Position numbers and translations under genes: made by a program
In this document: piece after piece, positions 1-9,646 of the stretch
How the letters are laid out: every line of letters starts with the position of its first letter
How positions within the stretch are numbered: position 1 is the first letter of the stretch
Origin: an uncultured Bacteriovoracaceae bacterium
Lineage (GTDB): Bacteria; Bdellovibrionota; Bacteriovoracia; Bacteriovoracales; Bacteriovoracaceae
Direction: 5' to 3'
Assembly (NCBI GenBank): GCA_938017795.1
Contig: CALIJZ010000006.1
Span: 1-64,000, forward strand
DNA: 64,000 nucleotides
Notes under the pieces: generated by a model
The model's input: the letters and a program-made list of their open reading frames with translations, nothing else
What the model was told of the DNA's origin: nothing
Databases searched by the model: none

Positions 1-73
1 TCTTACCTATAATTATATATTTGAGTTTTTAAGATCTGAGAAAAGTTTCTTTAGAATTGAGTTTTCTAACTAC

Positions 74-994
74 TTATGGACAAATTTTAAATTGACTAAG
101 AGTTGATGAAAAAGAAATACTTTTTGCTCTTTGAAGTTCGCCATCAAACTCTATTAAAAATGGATCTTCAGACTCTATCTGAACCTCGTTGGCCGAAGAG
201 GAGATTAAAGATTTAGGGAAGTTTCCTTTAGAGAAAGAGATAAAAGAGAAAATTCTTTTTATAATAGAATTAGAAGGAAGAAGATGGATGGAGAGATTAC
301 TTTCTTTTGGAGTTGGATAGCTTGGATAATGCAAATTTCCAGAGAAAAATTTCATTCTAGTGATGCCAATTTTATCATAATTGTTTTGTAAATTTAGTTT
401 AGGAGTAGTTATTTTAAAAAGAGAGGATTTATAACTAAAAAGAGCTTTAATTGCACAATAGAGCATCATTAAGTTAGCATTAGATCTTTTTAAAAATTCT
501 TCAATAAAGCCAGGGTTTGAATAAATATTATTACCATGAGCAGTAATACCTATGCTGCAATTTGCAACAAAGTGAGTGTTTTGATTGTTTTCGTTTGTTG
601 TATATATACCTAGATATTGTTTTCGAGCTTTATCAAAATTTAGCCTAATCAATGGTCTTTGTTCTAAAACGTGATAGTTTTGTGGGGACTTTAAAATATC
701 ATTTGAACTACCAAGTCCAATTAATCCCAGTGATATTGATTCTTGCACTCCAGAGCTTAATTGGGTAATAGCATTTACTACAATATTATGCGTCCCATCT
801 CCGCCCATAGAAATAAACCTAAGAGCTGTGTCTTTTTTATATATCATTTTCATTGTTTCAACTAGTGATTCCAATTCATGAGATGCAAGGTCAATAACTT
901 TAGTGTCTACTGACTTATGTTTTTGAATATACTCAGGCGTTATTTTACTTAAGTAAGCTAAAGAATTATGAATGATTAGGTCTATAGTATTCAA
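74..994 (-). CDS. Diacylglycerol/sphingosine-kinase-like lipid kinase
   Basis: 306 residues with the diacylglycerol kinase catalytic signature MGGDGTHN near residue 65 and a C-terminal EFDGEL motif, both typical of the DagK/YegS/sphingosine kinase family. Such enzymes move phosphate from ATP to the hydroxyl of a membrane lipid. The start is a TTG at 994, supported by AAGGAG nine bases upstream; no closer ATG has a comparable ribosome site. The gene lies 27 bp downstream of the nucleotidyltransferase-like gene on the same strand, so the two are probably co-transcribed. With a sphingoid-base-type synthase and a ketoreductase nearby, a long-chain base or ceramide-like lipid is a plausible substrate, but that is inference; diacylglycerol is the default. 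Confidence 0.8.
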   Translation of the reverse strand: MNTIDLIIHNSLAYLSKITPEYIQKHKSVDTKVIDLASHELESLVETMKMIYKKDTALRFISMGGDGTHNIVVNAITQLSSGVQESISLGLIGLGSSNDILKSPQNYHVLEQRPLIRLNFDKARKQYLGIYTTNENNQNTHFVANCSIGITAHGNNIYSNPGFIEEFLKRSNANLMMLYCAIKALFSYKSSLFKITTPKLNLQNNYDKIGITRMKFFSGNLHYPSYPTPKESNLSIHLLPSNSIIKRIFSFISFSKGNFPKSLISSSANEVQIESEDPFLIEFDGELQRAKSISFSSTLSQFKICP

Positions 995-1021
995 AAAAAG
1001 AGTCTCCTTAGTTAGTAGTGA

Positions 1022-2332
1022 TTACTCTAGCTCATCAAATATTTTAAATAGCTTATGGTTTCTAATTTGAGGCTCTTTGTTGAAAGGGATTTTGAAAAAC
1101 TGGAGAAGTGTTATGAAAATATTTTGGATTGTGAAAACAGAAAAAACTAGAAGACTATGTTCTTTTATGAGAGCAACTAAGAGTATAATAGGAGCCAGTA
1201 ACTTAGAAAGGGTGATCTTAAATATTTGTGGAAAACTATAAGGAAAAATCTTTAGAGCTTCTTTTGTTGAAGGGGTAAATAATTTAAACCACATATATAA
1301 AAAAGTTTTAATTTTTTCAATTGGGTTTTTGCTAATTCTAAAAAGAACAAATAACTTCTCTATCTTTGCTATATAAGTACTTCTAGAATCAAACAGTACA
1401 GCACCGCCTTTTCTTGAATGAGTATCCATTCTTGTATAAAAATGAGATTGCTTTTTATACTTACTTGCTTGCTGAGATAAGTCAGAGATATCAAACATCT
1501 TAGAGGTAATACTCAATACTCTGTAAGCTGCATCTGAATAATTTGATTCAATAATATATTTTGAAAATTTCTCCCAATCAATTTTTTTTAAAAGTACAAG
1601 GTTAGCAACGTCTGCAAGTTCTCTAATGCCAATCTTATAAAATGGAAGATGCGTGACTAAGTGATAGAGATTTGCTTCCCAGCTAAATCTATAAAATTCT
1701 AAGTCATTAAAACTTTCAGTCTTTAGATCATCAAGAAATGATTCAATTGGAGAATTTTTTTGAATATAAGGACTTTTCAAATCCCAGTGTATCCCTGTTA
1801 GACATCTGCCATCTTTAGAAATTATTGGTGGAGTATGATGACTTTTATCACTTGAATTATAATTTCCAAATATTTCTGGAAAGGTTTGAAACTCTAAATT
1901 TTCTAAGATTTCCAAACCTTTGTTTATAAATTTCTTTTTAACTAAAAAGTCAAAGTCATTCATTTTTTTGTAAGCAAGGTCTTGATAAATTGTTCTTGAG
2001 AACAGAGCGCCTTTAAGAAAGACAATGGGAACATTGTTGTCTTTAAATTTTTTTGAGATTTCAGAAATATATTCATTTCTGTAGTCACAAATGGAGATTT
2101 GCTTATGAACACTTTTTTTAAAGACTGGATCAATAAAGAGATGAGGATTTTTGTCTAGATAAAATTGTAAGTTTTTATAGAAAAAAAGATGACAACTATT
2201 TCTTTTGCAATATTTGAGAGTGTCTTGAAATTGATTTTGAGTAATGTTTGATAAAATGTGAATAATTTCGTCTTTAAATAGATTATGATCTACTCTATTT
2301 AAAAGAGTGGTTAGTCGATATATTATCTTCAT
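1022..2332 (-). CDS. Nucleotidyltransferase-family protein (NTP_transf_5-like)
   Basis: 436 residues. Around residues 100-145 it has the pattern of the uncharacterised nucleotidyltransferase family PF14907: VPIVFLKGALF, then a tyrosine, then MNDFDFLV. The paired aspartates there (DFDF) would bind metal. The C-terminal 80 residues are hydrophobic and may associate with the membrane. Family members often sit in biosynthetic or envelope gene clusters, but their reaction is mostly unknown. It is divergent from the SDR gene at 2374 and upstream of the lipid kinase. I can support the family but not a substrate. Confidence 0.6.
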   Translation of the reverse strand: MKIIYRLTTLLNRVDHNLFKDEIIHILSNITQNQFQDTLKYCKRNSCHLFFYKNLQFYLDKNPHLFIDPVFKKSVHKQISICDYRNEYISEISKKFKDNNVPIVFLKGALFSRTIYQDLAYKKMNDFDFLVKKKFINKGLEILENLEFQTFPEIFGNYNSSDKSHHTPPIISKDGRCLTGIHWDLKSPYIQKNSPIESFLDDLKTESFNDLEFYRFSWEANLYHLVTHLPFYKIGIRELADVANLVLLKKIDWEKFSKYIIESNYSDAAYRVLSITSKMFDISDLSQQASKYKKQSHFYTRMDTHSRKGGAVLFDSRSTYIAKIEKLFVLFRISKNPIEKIKTFLYMWFKLFTPSTKEALKIFPYSFPQIFKITLSKLLAPIILLVALIKEHSLLVFSVFTIQNIFITLLQFFKIPFNKEPQIRNHKLFKIFDELE

Positions 2333-2373
2333 ATGAGAAATGATATAATACCCTCTACGTTTAAGGAAAATTT

Positions 2374-3138
2374 ATGATTAAAAAGTATTGCTTATTAGGT
2401 GCATCATCAGGTCTTGCCCATTCTTTGATTTTAAAACTAAAAGATGAGGACTATCAGCTTATATTAATGGCCCGAGATATAAATTCACTAAAAGAAAAGC
2501 TTAAAATAATTGAATTTAAGCATGCTCCTATTTATAAAATTCTTGATGCGAATAAAAATTTTGATGATCAAGATGTAATTGAGACAATAAAAAAATCAAG
2601 TAAAATAATAAACTTTATTGCTTTCACAGAATTTAATGATTTCAGTAATTTTGAAAATATTGAGAGACAAGTAAAGGTAAACTGTGAGTTTTTAGCTAAA
2701 CTTCTATACATTTGCTCTGAAGAAGGCTGTAAGGTAGAAAGGTTTATCCACATTGGGTCGCTAGTAAGCTCTATTCCAACTCCTTACTTAAGTCTTTATA
2801 GTGCATCCAAATCTTTTTCTGAAAACTTAATACTATCTTTAGCAAATGAGAGAAGCATAAATTTTTATCCTGCCTATATGCACTTAAATGGGATGAATAC
2901 GAAATTTCACTTAAAAGCTGGGATGCCCGATCGAATAACTCAAGAAAATAGTAAATATCTTACTGACAAAGATGTGGTAGCTGAGTCTCTGAAACGTCAT
3001 TTAGAGACAAAAGAGATATCAATTTATGGTGATTTTTATTCAAAAATTTTCAAATGGATCTCAGCTCTGATCTCAAAACAAAAATTAGCAATAAGTGCAG
3101 AGAAGTTTTATAGAAAATACTTACCTGATCAAGATTAA
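2374..3138 (+). CDS. Short-chain dehydrogenase/reductase (candidate 3-ketosphinganine-type reductase)
   Basis: 254 residues of Rossmann-fold SDR. The cofactor loop GASSGLA is at residues 9-15, an IGSLVSS segment supplies the catalytic serine, and YSASK (Tyr and Lys three apart) is the active-site pair near residue 143. LMARDI after strand 2 suits NADPH. AAGGA lies about six bases before the ATG. SDRs reduce ketones or oxidise alcohols. The 3-keto product of the alpha-oxoamine synthase at 19228 would need exactly such a reductase, so a 3-ketosphinganine-reductase-like role is an attractive guess. The gene is 16 kb away, however, and SDRs are very diverse. Confidence 0.75.
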   Translation: MIKKYCLLGASSGLAHSLILKLKDEDYQLILMARDINSLKEKLKIIEFKHAPIYKILDANKNFDDQDVIETIKKSSKIINFIAFTEFNDFSNFENIERQVKVNCEFLAKLLYICSEEGCKVERFIHIGSLVSSIPTPYLSLYSASKSFSENLILSLANERSINFYPAYMHLNGMNTKFHLKAGMPDRITQENSKYLTDKDVVAESLKRHLETKEISIYGDFYSKIFKWISALISKQKLAISAEKFYRKYLPDQD

Positions 3139-3216
3139 ATTTCGGTTGATTAGGGCCAATAGTCAAAATATGATATAGTTACCATAGATAAATTGAACCA
3201 AGTCAAGGAGATGAGA

Positions 3217-4656
3217 ATGAAGGTATTAATTGTTTTAATGATTTCAGTTTTTATAAGCTGTAATTCTAAAAAGACCACTGAAGTAAGTCATGTAAAAAGA
3301 GATTCAGTTAGTAAGGCAAAAAGAACAATTGCTGCTTCTGACTTTTCATCTGATTATGAAGAATTAAAAAAATCATTTTTAGCTATGAGAACAGCTAATG
3401 ATTTTGAAAATTTTCTTAATAATATTAATGAATATGACCCAGCTTTAAAAAAGAAAACATATGATAGAAATATTGAATATTTAAGAGCAACTTTACAAAC
3501 AGTTAGGCCGTTTAAAGGAATTTTCTATAGACTTAAGACATTGGTTAAAGGTAAAAATGTAATCTTTCATGAACGTATCCTTTATCAAATATTTTTAAAT
3601 GTTCATAGAGTAAACCTCGCTGCACCGAATGCTTACCACTTGAGTGCAATATTAGATTATCTATCAATTCCAGTAGATGGTGTTTTCTCGTCAACAACTG
3701 ATTATCAGAATTATTTAAAGCAACAAGTTGTTCCTGCTAGAGAGAAGCAATTAATGAGTTACAAAGCGTTATTAAATGATGATGAAGGTTTGCTCTGCTT
3801 TGATAGAAGTGTCTTTCTTGGAGCTGAAGCATTCCCAGATGGTCACAAGCAGTTTGTGGAAATTCCTAAGGCTAATATTGCTTATACAATTTCAGGAATT
3901 CATGCTCGTATCCAGAGAATACATGCATTAAATGCTTATGATGTTGATGACTTATTTGATTCATTCAAAGGGGTTATGGGACTTTTTGGAGTAAATGGGA
4001 TCATGGCAAAGTTTAGACCCACTGATGGAGTAAGAACACAAGAAATTGTTACTAAATTAAGAAAGTTTCAAAAAAAGAACTCAAGCTTTTTGACATTAAA
4101 AAAAGATGGAAAAAGTTCAATGATTCAAGCATATAAACATTTGAGAGAATCTTATAAATACTTTGATCAAGCTCTAGACTTAGGCTACGAAAATAATGAA
4201 GACGGCGGTCAAATAGCTATTTTAAACGATAGAGCTCAATGGGATCTGGATAGAGATTCAAAAACTCGAAGAGCTACTGTGAAGGATCTATTAGAAATCG
4301 ATAATGAAAACTGGAGTAAATGTACAGATTGTTCAAATACTGTGACAGTAGATGGTTTCATTACTAGACGTCCAAGAAAGTTAGATATTAAAAAGTTTTA
4401 CTATAATCCTCCGACTAACTTGCTAGCTATATTACCATCTCAGTGGAGTAGTGAACCGAAAGAAAAAAGTTATAATGGTAAAAAGTACAGAAATTATATG
4501 CAGGCATTTCCAGTTGGTTGGGGTAATATTGGTCAGTTACAAACTTTGTTGCCAGATGCTAATAACAAAAACTTGAAGTTATATATCTCTGACATCAGAA
4601 AATCATACGGAAGATGGGTTCTAGGTGGAATTCCTCTTGGCTCATTAGTATTATAA
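3217..4656 (+). CDS. Lipoprotein of unknown function
   Basis: About 480 residues. The best start is the ATG at 3217, six bases after AAGGAG at 3205-3210; upstream TTG 3193 and ATG 3211 are less well placed. The N-terminus is a lipoprotein signal ending in VFISC, with lipidation expected on that cysteine. The mature protein is charged and mostly helical in composition, with a Cys-x-x-Cys pair (CTDC) near the C-terminal third. I do not recognise a family. It ends at a strong terminator that overlaps the 3' end of the convergent exporter gene, so it appears to be a single-gene transcript. Confidence 0.7.
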   Translation: MKVLIVLMISVFISCNSKKTTEVSHVKRDSVSKAKRTIAASDFSSDYEELKKSFLAMRTANDFENFLNNINEYDPALKKKTYDRNIEYLRATLQTVRPFKGIFYRLKTLVKGKNVIFHERILYQIFLNVHRVNLAAPNAYHLSAILDYLSIPVDGVFSSTTDYQNYLKQQVVPAREKQLMSYKALLNDDEGLLCFDRSVFLGAEAFPDGHKQFVEIPKANIAYTISGIHARIQRIHALNAYDVDDLFDSFKGVMGLFGVNGIMAKFRPTDGVRTQEIVTKLRKFQKKNSSFLTLKKDGKSSMIQAYKHLRESYKYFDQALDLGYENNEDGGQIAILNDRAQWDLDRDSKTRRATVKDLLEIDNENWSKCTDCSNTVTVDGFITRRPRKLDIKKFYYNPPTNLLAILPSQWSSEPKEKSYNGKKYRNYMQAFPVGWGNIGQLQTLLPDANNKNLKLYISDIRKSYGRWVLGGIPLGSLVL

Positions 4657-4673
4657 ATTCATTCTAAATATTT

Positions 4674-4710
4674 ATACTCACTCTTGATTTATAGGGTGAG
4701 TATTCTTTTT
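4674..4710 (+). terminator. Intrinsic terminator of the 3217 lipoprotein gene
   Basis: ATACTCACT (4674-4682) pairs with GGTGAGTAT (4695-4703), with one G-U, and is followed by TCTTTTT. The U-run is only on the plus-strand side. The hairpin lies inside the last codons of the minus-strand exporter gene. Confidence 0.75.
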
Positions 4711-6879
4711 CAAAAAATAATGTGTTAATTTTGTATCTGCAAAAACAGACAATATAAGACCAATTCCAATTAAGGGACCAATAATTCTAGGTGGTTGGAA
4801 ATATGAGAAAACAAAACTAAAACACAATAGACTCATAATTGAAGTAATTATAAGTGGGCTTGAAGCTTTATCTTCAATGTTTTGAGAAATACTGTTGGAT
4901 AAATTTCCCTTGTTAAATAAAAATTGGATTGTATTATCTCCCGTTAGACCAATGAGTAAGACTATATAAATAGAAGTTACAAAATTTACTTCAATAGAGA
5001 GAGACCAAATTAGAAGCATTGTAATAACTGCTCCCCATAAGGCACTAAAAATAATTTTAAAAGATAGATTATAGCCATGGTGATAGGATAAGAAAAATAA
5101 GATTAATCCTACAATGAGAAGATTTAGATAAAAACTTTTATAAAGTGATAAAGAAATTTTTCTTGTGAAGTCAGAAAGAATTTCCAAATCTCCCGAGAGA
5201 GAACACTTAGACTTACAGACCTTGTATACTTCCTTTTGTAGGTTTGCAAAATAATCTATATCAATATTTTTAAGATATAGTACTCCTAAGAAATTATTAG
5301 GGTATTTTTCTGAGAATGTTCGTTCATAACTTATAGAGCTTAAGAAATTTCTCCACATAAGGCGATTTAAGTTTGTGGGTACTTCCTTGGAATATTCATC
5401 AAAGTCAGAATACGGAGACTTTAATGAAAAAACTCCAGGAATTGATTCTAACCTTTTGGATAAATTAGTGATTTCATTTTCCGAAGTATCTTGAAATCGA
5501 ATATAAGCATAGCCTCTAAAACCTCTACTGTTTTTTATATATCTATCTGATAATTTAATATCGTGATCTGGAGGGAAAATAAAATATGGGTTGTTGGTAG
5601 ATTTTGTTAATAGTGGAGAAATTAATCCAATAATAAAAAGAATAATTAAAATGGGTATTAATTTATTTGATAATTTAAAGTTCAGCATTCGATTAGAAAT
5701 ATTAGAAAAAAATGAAGATTGAATACCTTGTTTGAAATTAAACTTAAAGATCTTAAACAAGAGAGGTAATAAAAAAAATGTTGCCATCCATTCGATGAAA
5801 GCCCCAATCAATGCAATTGTACCTAGACGCTCTAGGACTTGGATTGAAGTAAGAGTTAAACTCCCAAACCCTAACATCGTTGTTAGAGAGGTGAAAAAAC
5901 TTGGAGTAATATAATTTTCAAATGTTAAAGAAAAGTCTTTTTGATTGTCTAGATCTTTAATGATGAAAATATAATCCTCTAGAGAGGCAATACCTACAAG
6001 TAGCAAAATTGTAGATGAAGCTATTTCTAAGGGATAGCCAAGTAAAGACATTGCTCCATAGCAATATATTCCAGTCATAAGCAACAAAATGAGATATAAA
6101 AGGCTTGGTAAAAACCTTTTCCATAGCAAGTAAAAGACAATGATTATTATTAGGAAGAACAGACCGTGTAGTTTTTGCGCCTGCTTTACACCTTTGAAGG
6201 AGTAGTTATGGTAAGCAACAGGGCCATTGATATGATACTGAATGCTTGAAAGATTATTAGAAGATAAAAAGTTATCAAGGCTATCAAGAATACGAAAAGA
6301 TCTATTAGGGTCAAAACTACCAAATTTAGAACTACCAGGCTTTTCATCTCTGAAAGAAATTTCAGCACTAAAATGATTTGAGTCTTTTGCTAGTAAGTAT
6401 TTACTCCAACTTGTTAATCGTAATTTATCAAATGAATAATTTCGTGACTCAGTGACAAGGTTTGGATAAAGAAGCTTCCCATTTAAATATTGAGCAGTCA
6501 TTATTGAGAAGGGAGACGTGATATTTAAAATGTTTTCAGCATTAAGATCAATACTTCTAATCCATTTATCAATTTCAGTGAGTTCATTCTTGTTAAAGTC
6601 ATGGTTTTCTTTATAAAAGAAAATCGTCAAATTGTTAGAAACTACAAACTCTTCTTTTGTAGTTTTTAATCTTTGTACTGAATTGATAGAGTTATCAACT
6701 AAATCATTAAGATTCAGAATAATTGGAAGTTTGGGGATTTGTTGAACAAAAACGAGTAAAATAATAAATTGTAAGATCAAACTGAGTTTAAAGTTTCTTA
6801 GGTTTAACCTATAGAGGAATACGAAAAACTTATTAAGTTTTTTGATAAAAGATCTGTTGCTCACATCTATCATTTTCAT
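4678..6879 (-). CDS. MMPL/RND-superfamily lipid exporter
   Basis: 733 residues with the duplicated RND layout: one membrane helix (residues about 30-48), a large outside loop, five helices, then a second set of the same kind. Two membrane segments carry acidic motifs, LEDYIFII near residue 295 and TGDNTIQFLF near residue 655, at the position of the MMPL G-x-x-x-D-Y motif for proton coupling. HpnN and MmpL proteins of this size move hopanoids or complex lipids across the envelope. The gene sits between a lipoprotein gene and the divergent PLD-like operon. In this setting it is the likely exporter of the lipid made by the locus, which is inference from position only. Confidence 0.75.
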   Translation of the reverse strand: MKMIDVSNRSFIKKLNKFFVFLYRLNLRNFKLSLILQFIILLVFVQQIPKLPIILNLNDLVDNSINSVQRLKTTKEEFVVSNNLTIFFYKENHDFNKNELTEIDKWIRSIDLNAENILNITSPFSIMTAQYLNGKLLYPNLVTESRNYSFDKLRLTSWSKYLLAKDSNHFSAEISFRDEKPGSSKFGSFDPNRSFRILDSLDNFLSSNNLSSIQYHINGPVAYHNYSFKGVKQAQKLHGLFFLIIIIVFYLLWKRFLPSLLYLILLLMTGIYCYGAMSLLGYPLEIASSTILLLVGIASLEDYIFIIKDLDNQKDFSLTFENYITPSFFTSLTTMLGFGSLTLTSIQVLERLGTIALIGAFIEWMATFFLLPLLFKIFKFNFKQGIQSSFFSNISNRMLNFKLSNKLIPILIILFIIGLISPLLTKSTNNPYFIFPPDHDIKLSDRYIKNSRGFRGYAYIRFQDTSENEITNLSKRLESIPGVFSLKSPYSDFDEYSKEVPTNLNRLMWRNFLSSISYERTFSEKYPNNFLGVLYLKNIDIDYFANLQKEVYKVCKSKCSLSGDLEILSDFTRKISLSLYKSFYLNLLIVGLILFFLSYHHGYNLSFKIIFSALWGAVITMLLIWSLSIEVNFVTSIYIVLLIGLTGDNTIQFLFNKGNLSNSISQNIEDKASSPLIITSIMSLLCFSFVFSYFQPPRIIGPLIGIGLILSVFADTKLTHYFLKKNTHPINQE

Positions 6880-6938
6880 CTAAGAGCGAAGTAATTGTCT
6901 AGATAATCTTAGATCTTCTGGCTATAATTAGAAGTAAT

Positions 6939-8246
6939 ATGGCTAGCTTTACTAAGAAAAAAGGGTTGTGTTTTTTTGTTCTAACTTTAGTGTTAGGGAT
7001 TATTGTTTATTTCACTTTTTCAAACATTACTCTTTTAAATGCTGATAGTTTTTCAAACTTTAGAACTGAAAAAATATTACCTCAAGATAAGATCAATGAA
7101 GAAGTAAATTCAACGCAATGGATGACTGAAACCATAGAGGGCTTTGAGAATAAACAAGAATTTAAAGAAATAAGAAATATTCAAATTATCTCAAAAGACT
7201 ATGAAGAAAAAGTAATTAAAGTGATTAGAAACAGTGAGGAGTTTTTATTAATTAATGTTTTGAGTTTACGATGTGAGGCTAAAGAAGCGATAGATGAAAT
7301 TAAGAACAAAGCAAGTCAAGGAGTACAGGTTAGAATAATTGTAGATAAGATGTTTACTGGCTTGAGTGCTGACTGCCTGGAAATATTAAATCAAGAAAAA
7401 AACATTCAAGTCATGAGACTTGGGAGTATGTTCAAAAATAAAATCCATGCATCATTTCTATTAAATGATAAAAGAGAATCAGTGCTTGGTTCAGGAAATT
7501 TAAATGAATTCTCATTAAAAAGCCATGAAGTTAATCATTATGGGATTGAAATTGGAGTATATATAGAAGGCCAGTTTGTTATGAATCTTTATAAGGAGTT
7601 TTTTTGGCTGTGGGGACAGGAAAAAAAAGAAGTTGATAATAGATTTCTTAGTTATATTAGAACTCAGAGAAATGAAATACTCCACGGACAAGGATGCTTT
7701 TTGCTGAAATCTGACAACAGAAATGAAATTAATACTCACGATCATGTACTAAGTAGTCTCTTGGATAAGTTTGAAGGAGAAATATATATAACTACTCCAA
7801 GACTTACTGGTTGGGAAGAGAGTCATTTTCTTAAAAACATTAAAGAGAATATGAAAAAAAGAAAAATTTCCATTCTTACTAATTTGATTCACTCAAAAAA
7901 CGGTGAACTAAATATGTCTTTAAAAGATAAAGTCGATCGGAGCAATAGTAAAATTTTAAAAAACATATATTCATATTTTTATAATAAACTGAAGGAAAAA
8001 GCGGTAAAGACATCGATTGAAAACAGTAGGTTTTTTGAAAAAAAATCAAATGTATTTGGATTAGAAAGGTTTATTAGAGGTAAGTTAATATTTTTCGATC
8101 AAGAACTAGTCAGTATTTCTACAAAGGTTTTTGGTCATGAAGAGGTAATTGATTACTCCGTAGTATGTCGAGACAAGAAAGTAATAGATCAGGCAAAAAG
8201 CTTAGTAGAAGAATTAGTTAACAAAAGTTATAAGGTTTTGAAGTGA
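6939..8246 (+). CDS. Membrane-anchored PLD-superfamily protein with degenerate HKD motifs
   Basis: 435 residues: an N-terminal membrane anchor (about residues 9-28) followed by two phospholipase D-like halves. The first half has H170-x-S172-x4-D177 followed by GSGNLN, where the family lysine is replaced by serine. The second half has R380-x-K382-x4-D387, where the histidine is replaced by arginine. The fold is clear, but each catalytic HxKx4D motif has lost one residue, so normal phosphodiesterase or transphosphatidylase chemistry is doubtful. The stop codon overlaps the start of the acyl-CoA dehydrogenase gene (TGATG), so it is translationally coupled to a four-gene operon. No clear ribosome site precedes the ATG. 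Confidence 0.75.
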   Translation: MASFTKKKGLCFFVLTLVLGIIVYFTFSNITLLNADSFSNFRTEKILPQDKINEEVNSTQWMTETIEGFENKQEFKEIRNIQIISKDYEEKVIKVIRNSEEFLLINVLSLRCEAKEAIDEIKNKASQGVQVRIIVDKMFTGLSADCLEILNQEKNIQVMRLGSMFKNKIHASFLLNDKRESVLGSGNLNEFSLKSHEVNHYGIEIGVYIEGQFVMNLYKEFFWLWGQEKKEVDNRFLSYIRTQRNEILHGQGCFLLKSDNRNEINTHDHVLSSLLDKFEGEIYITTPRLTGWEESHFLKNIKENMKKRKISILTNLIHSKNGELNMSLKDKVDRSNSKILKNIYSYFYNKLKEKAVKTSIENSRFFEKKSNVFGLERFIRGKLIFFDQELVSISTKVFGHEEVIDYSVVCRDKKVIDQAKSLVEELVNKSYKVLK

Positions 8247-9646
8247 TGGAGTTTAATAAGTCATCAGATTTAAAATTGCCCAAATTTGTAAAAAAGCAAC
8301 GAAGAGATATAAAAGATCGCCTTAAAGAGCTTGATGAGAAATTACCTGTTCAAACTCTTGTAAGTCTAGAGTCTTCTCTAGATTCTGGCGAAAGTATAAA
8401 AAAAGCTCTCGCATCGTTAAATCTGTATAAAGTATTTATTCCCAAGATCTATGGAGGTGAGGGTTTTTGCAGTCATAATGCACCAATACTGTTTGAGGGA
8501 CTAGCTTCCAGGTGTTTAGGTTTATCAAACGTATTAGGCTCACATTATGCTGCATTCACAATGATGATGTTAACCAGGAAGTATGAAACAATTGGAAAAG
8601 TTTTAAAAAAATATGAAAATAAAAAAGATCTAAGTTTCTCTCTAGGTATAACAGAGCCAAGTGCCGGAAGTGATTTAGAAGATGAGATTTTATCAAAACT
8701 TGGAAATCCAAAATCAAGTTATAAAAAAGTAGATGGTGGCTATAAAGTATCTGGAGAAAAATGTTATATTTCAAATAGTTTACAAGCTGACCTGATATTG
8801 ACAACTGCTTATCTAAACGAAAGAAATCAAAAAAGAAGTCTTATCTTCCTACTTGATAAGGATGAGCATAAATTTGAAGTCTCTCCTGCAGAAATTAAGT
8901 TAGGTCAAAACCTCTCTCCAGCAAGTACTGTCTTTTTTAAAGATGTTGAAGTTAAAGACAACTATATCTTGATGGATCTAAACGCAGTTGATGAATCTGG
9001 CCTGGATGATCTTAATTGTTCATTTATTCATGCCTTTCTATCTCAATCAAGGTCAGGATTAGCTAGCTTTGCAACTGGCCAGCTTATTAAGCTAAGAAAA
9101 ATAATGGAAGAATATGGATCCAGGAAGGAATTTTTAGGTCAACGTTTGATAGATGATGCTGAATTCCAAATATTTCTAGGAAAGATCTATCAAGCGTACC
9201 AAATTATAAGTTTGAGCTATAATAATTTTCATAATAATAATTTCCAATTTGGACCATTTAAAGAGTTCAATAATTATTCTTCATTAATGTTTTCTGAGTA
9301 TTTCCCGGTATCTATTCAAAGGAAAGTTTTAAATGCATTCTTAAGTCCTGATGGTGAAGAAATTGTAAATGGTTATATTAAAAACAAGAGATACTATGAA
9401 AAACTGAGTGGTCTAGCTTCAAGCTTAAAGAATTTTTCATCTATTCAAATAATACAATTATCACAAGAATGTCTGAGCTTTATGGAACCAAATAGTTTGG
9501 AGTATAGCAAGGTTTTAAAAATCCATTTAGATTCAAAATTACTTGGTATTTACGAAGGAGACGAAAGCTTTAATCAACTGAATACTTTTTATCGAGAAGT
9601 AGAGATCAAAGATATAAATCACTTTGACAATGAAAGGTCTCAATAA
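8246..9646 (+). CDS. Acyl-CoA dehydrogenase family protein
   Basis: 466 residues from the ATG at 8246, which overlaps the preceding TGA by one base; a GTG at 8243 is possible but less likely. The flavin-binding segment GITEPSAGSDL and the following SGEKCYISNS match the acyl-CoA dehydrogenase middle domain. Near the C-terminus IYEGDESFNQL matches the family's YEG motif, where the catalytic glutamate lies in many members. Members form 2,3-enoyl thioesters or related oxidations of acyl-CoA or acyl carrier protein. It is followed without a gap by a protein resembling only the C-terminal half of the same family, so the two may form a heteromer. Confidence 0.85.
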   Translation: MEFNKSSDLKLPKFVKKQRRDIKDRLKELDEKLPVQTLVSLESSLDSGESIKKALASLNLYKVFIPKIYGGEGFCSHNAPILFEGLASRCLGLSNVLGSHYAAFTMMMLTRKYETIGKVLKKYENKKDLSFSLGITEPSAGSDLEDEILSKLGNPKSSYKKVDGGYKVSGEKCYISNSLQADLILTTAYLNERNQKRSLIFLLDKDEHKFEVSPAEIKLGQNLSPASTVFFKDVEVKDNYILMDLNAVDESGLDDLNCSFIHAFLSQSRSGLASFATGQLIKLRKIMEEYGSRKEFLGQRLIDDAEFQIFLGKIYQAYQIISLSYNNFHNNNFQFGPFKEFNNYSSLMFSEYFPVSIQRKVLNAFLSPDGEEIVNGYIKNKRYYEKLSGLASSLKNFSSIQIIQLSQECLSFMEPNSLEYSKVLKIHLDSKLLGIYEGDESFNQLNTFYREVEIKDINHFDNERSQ

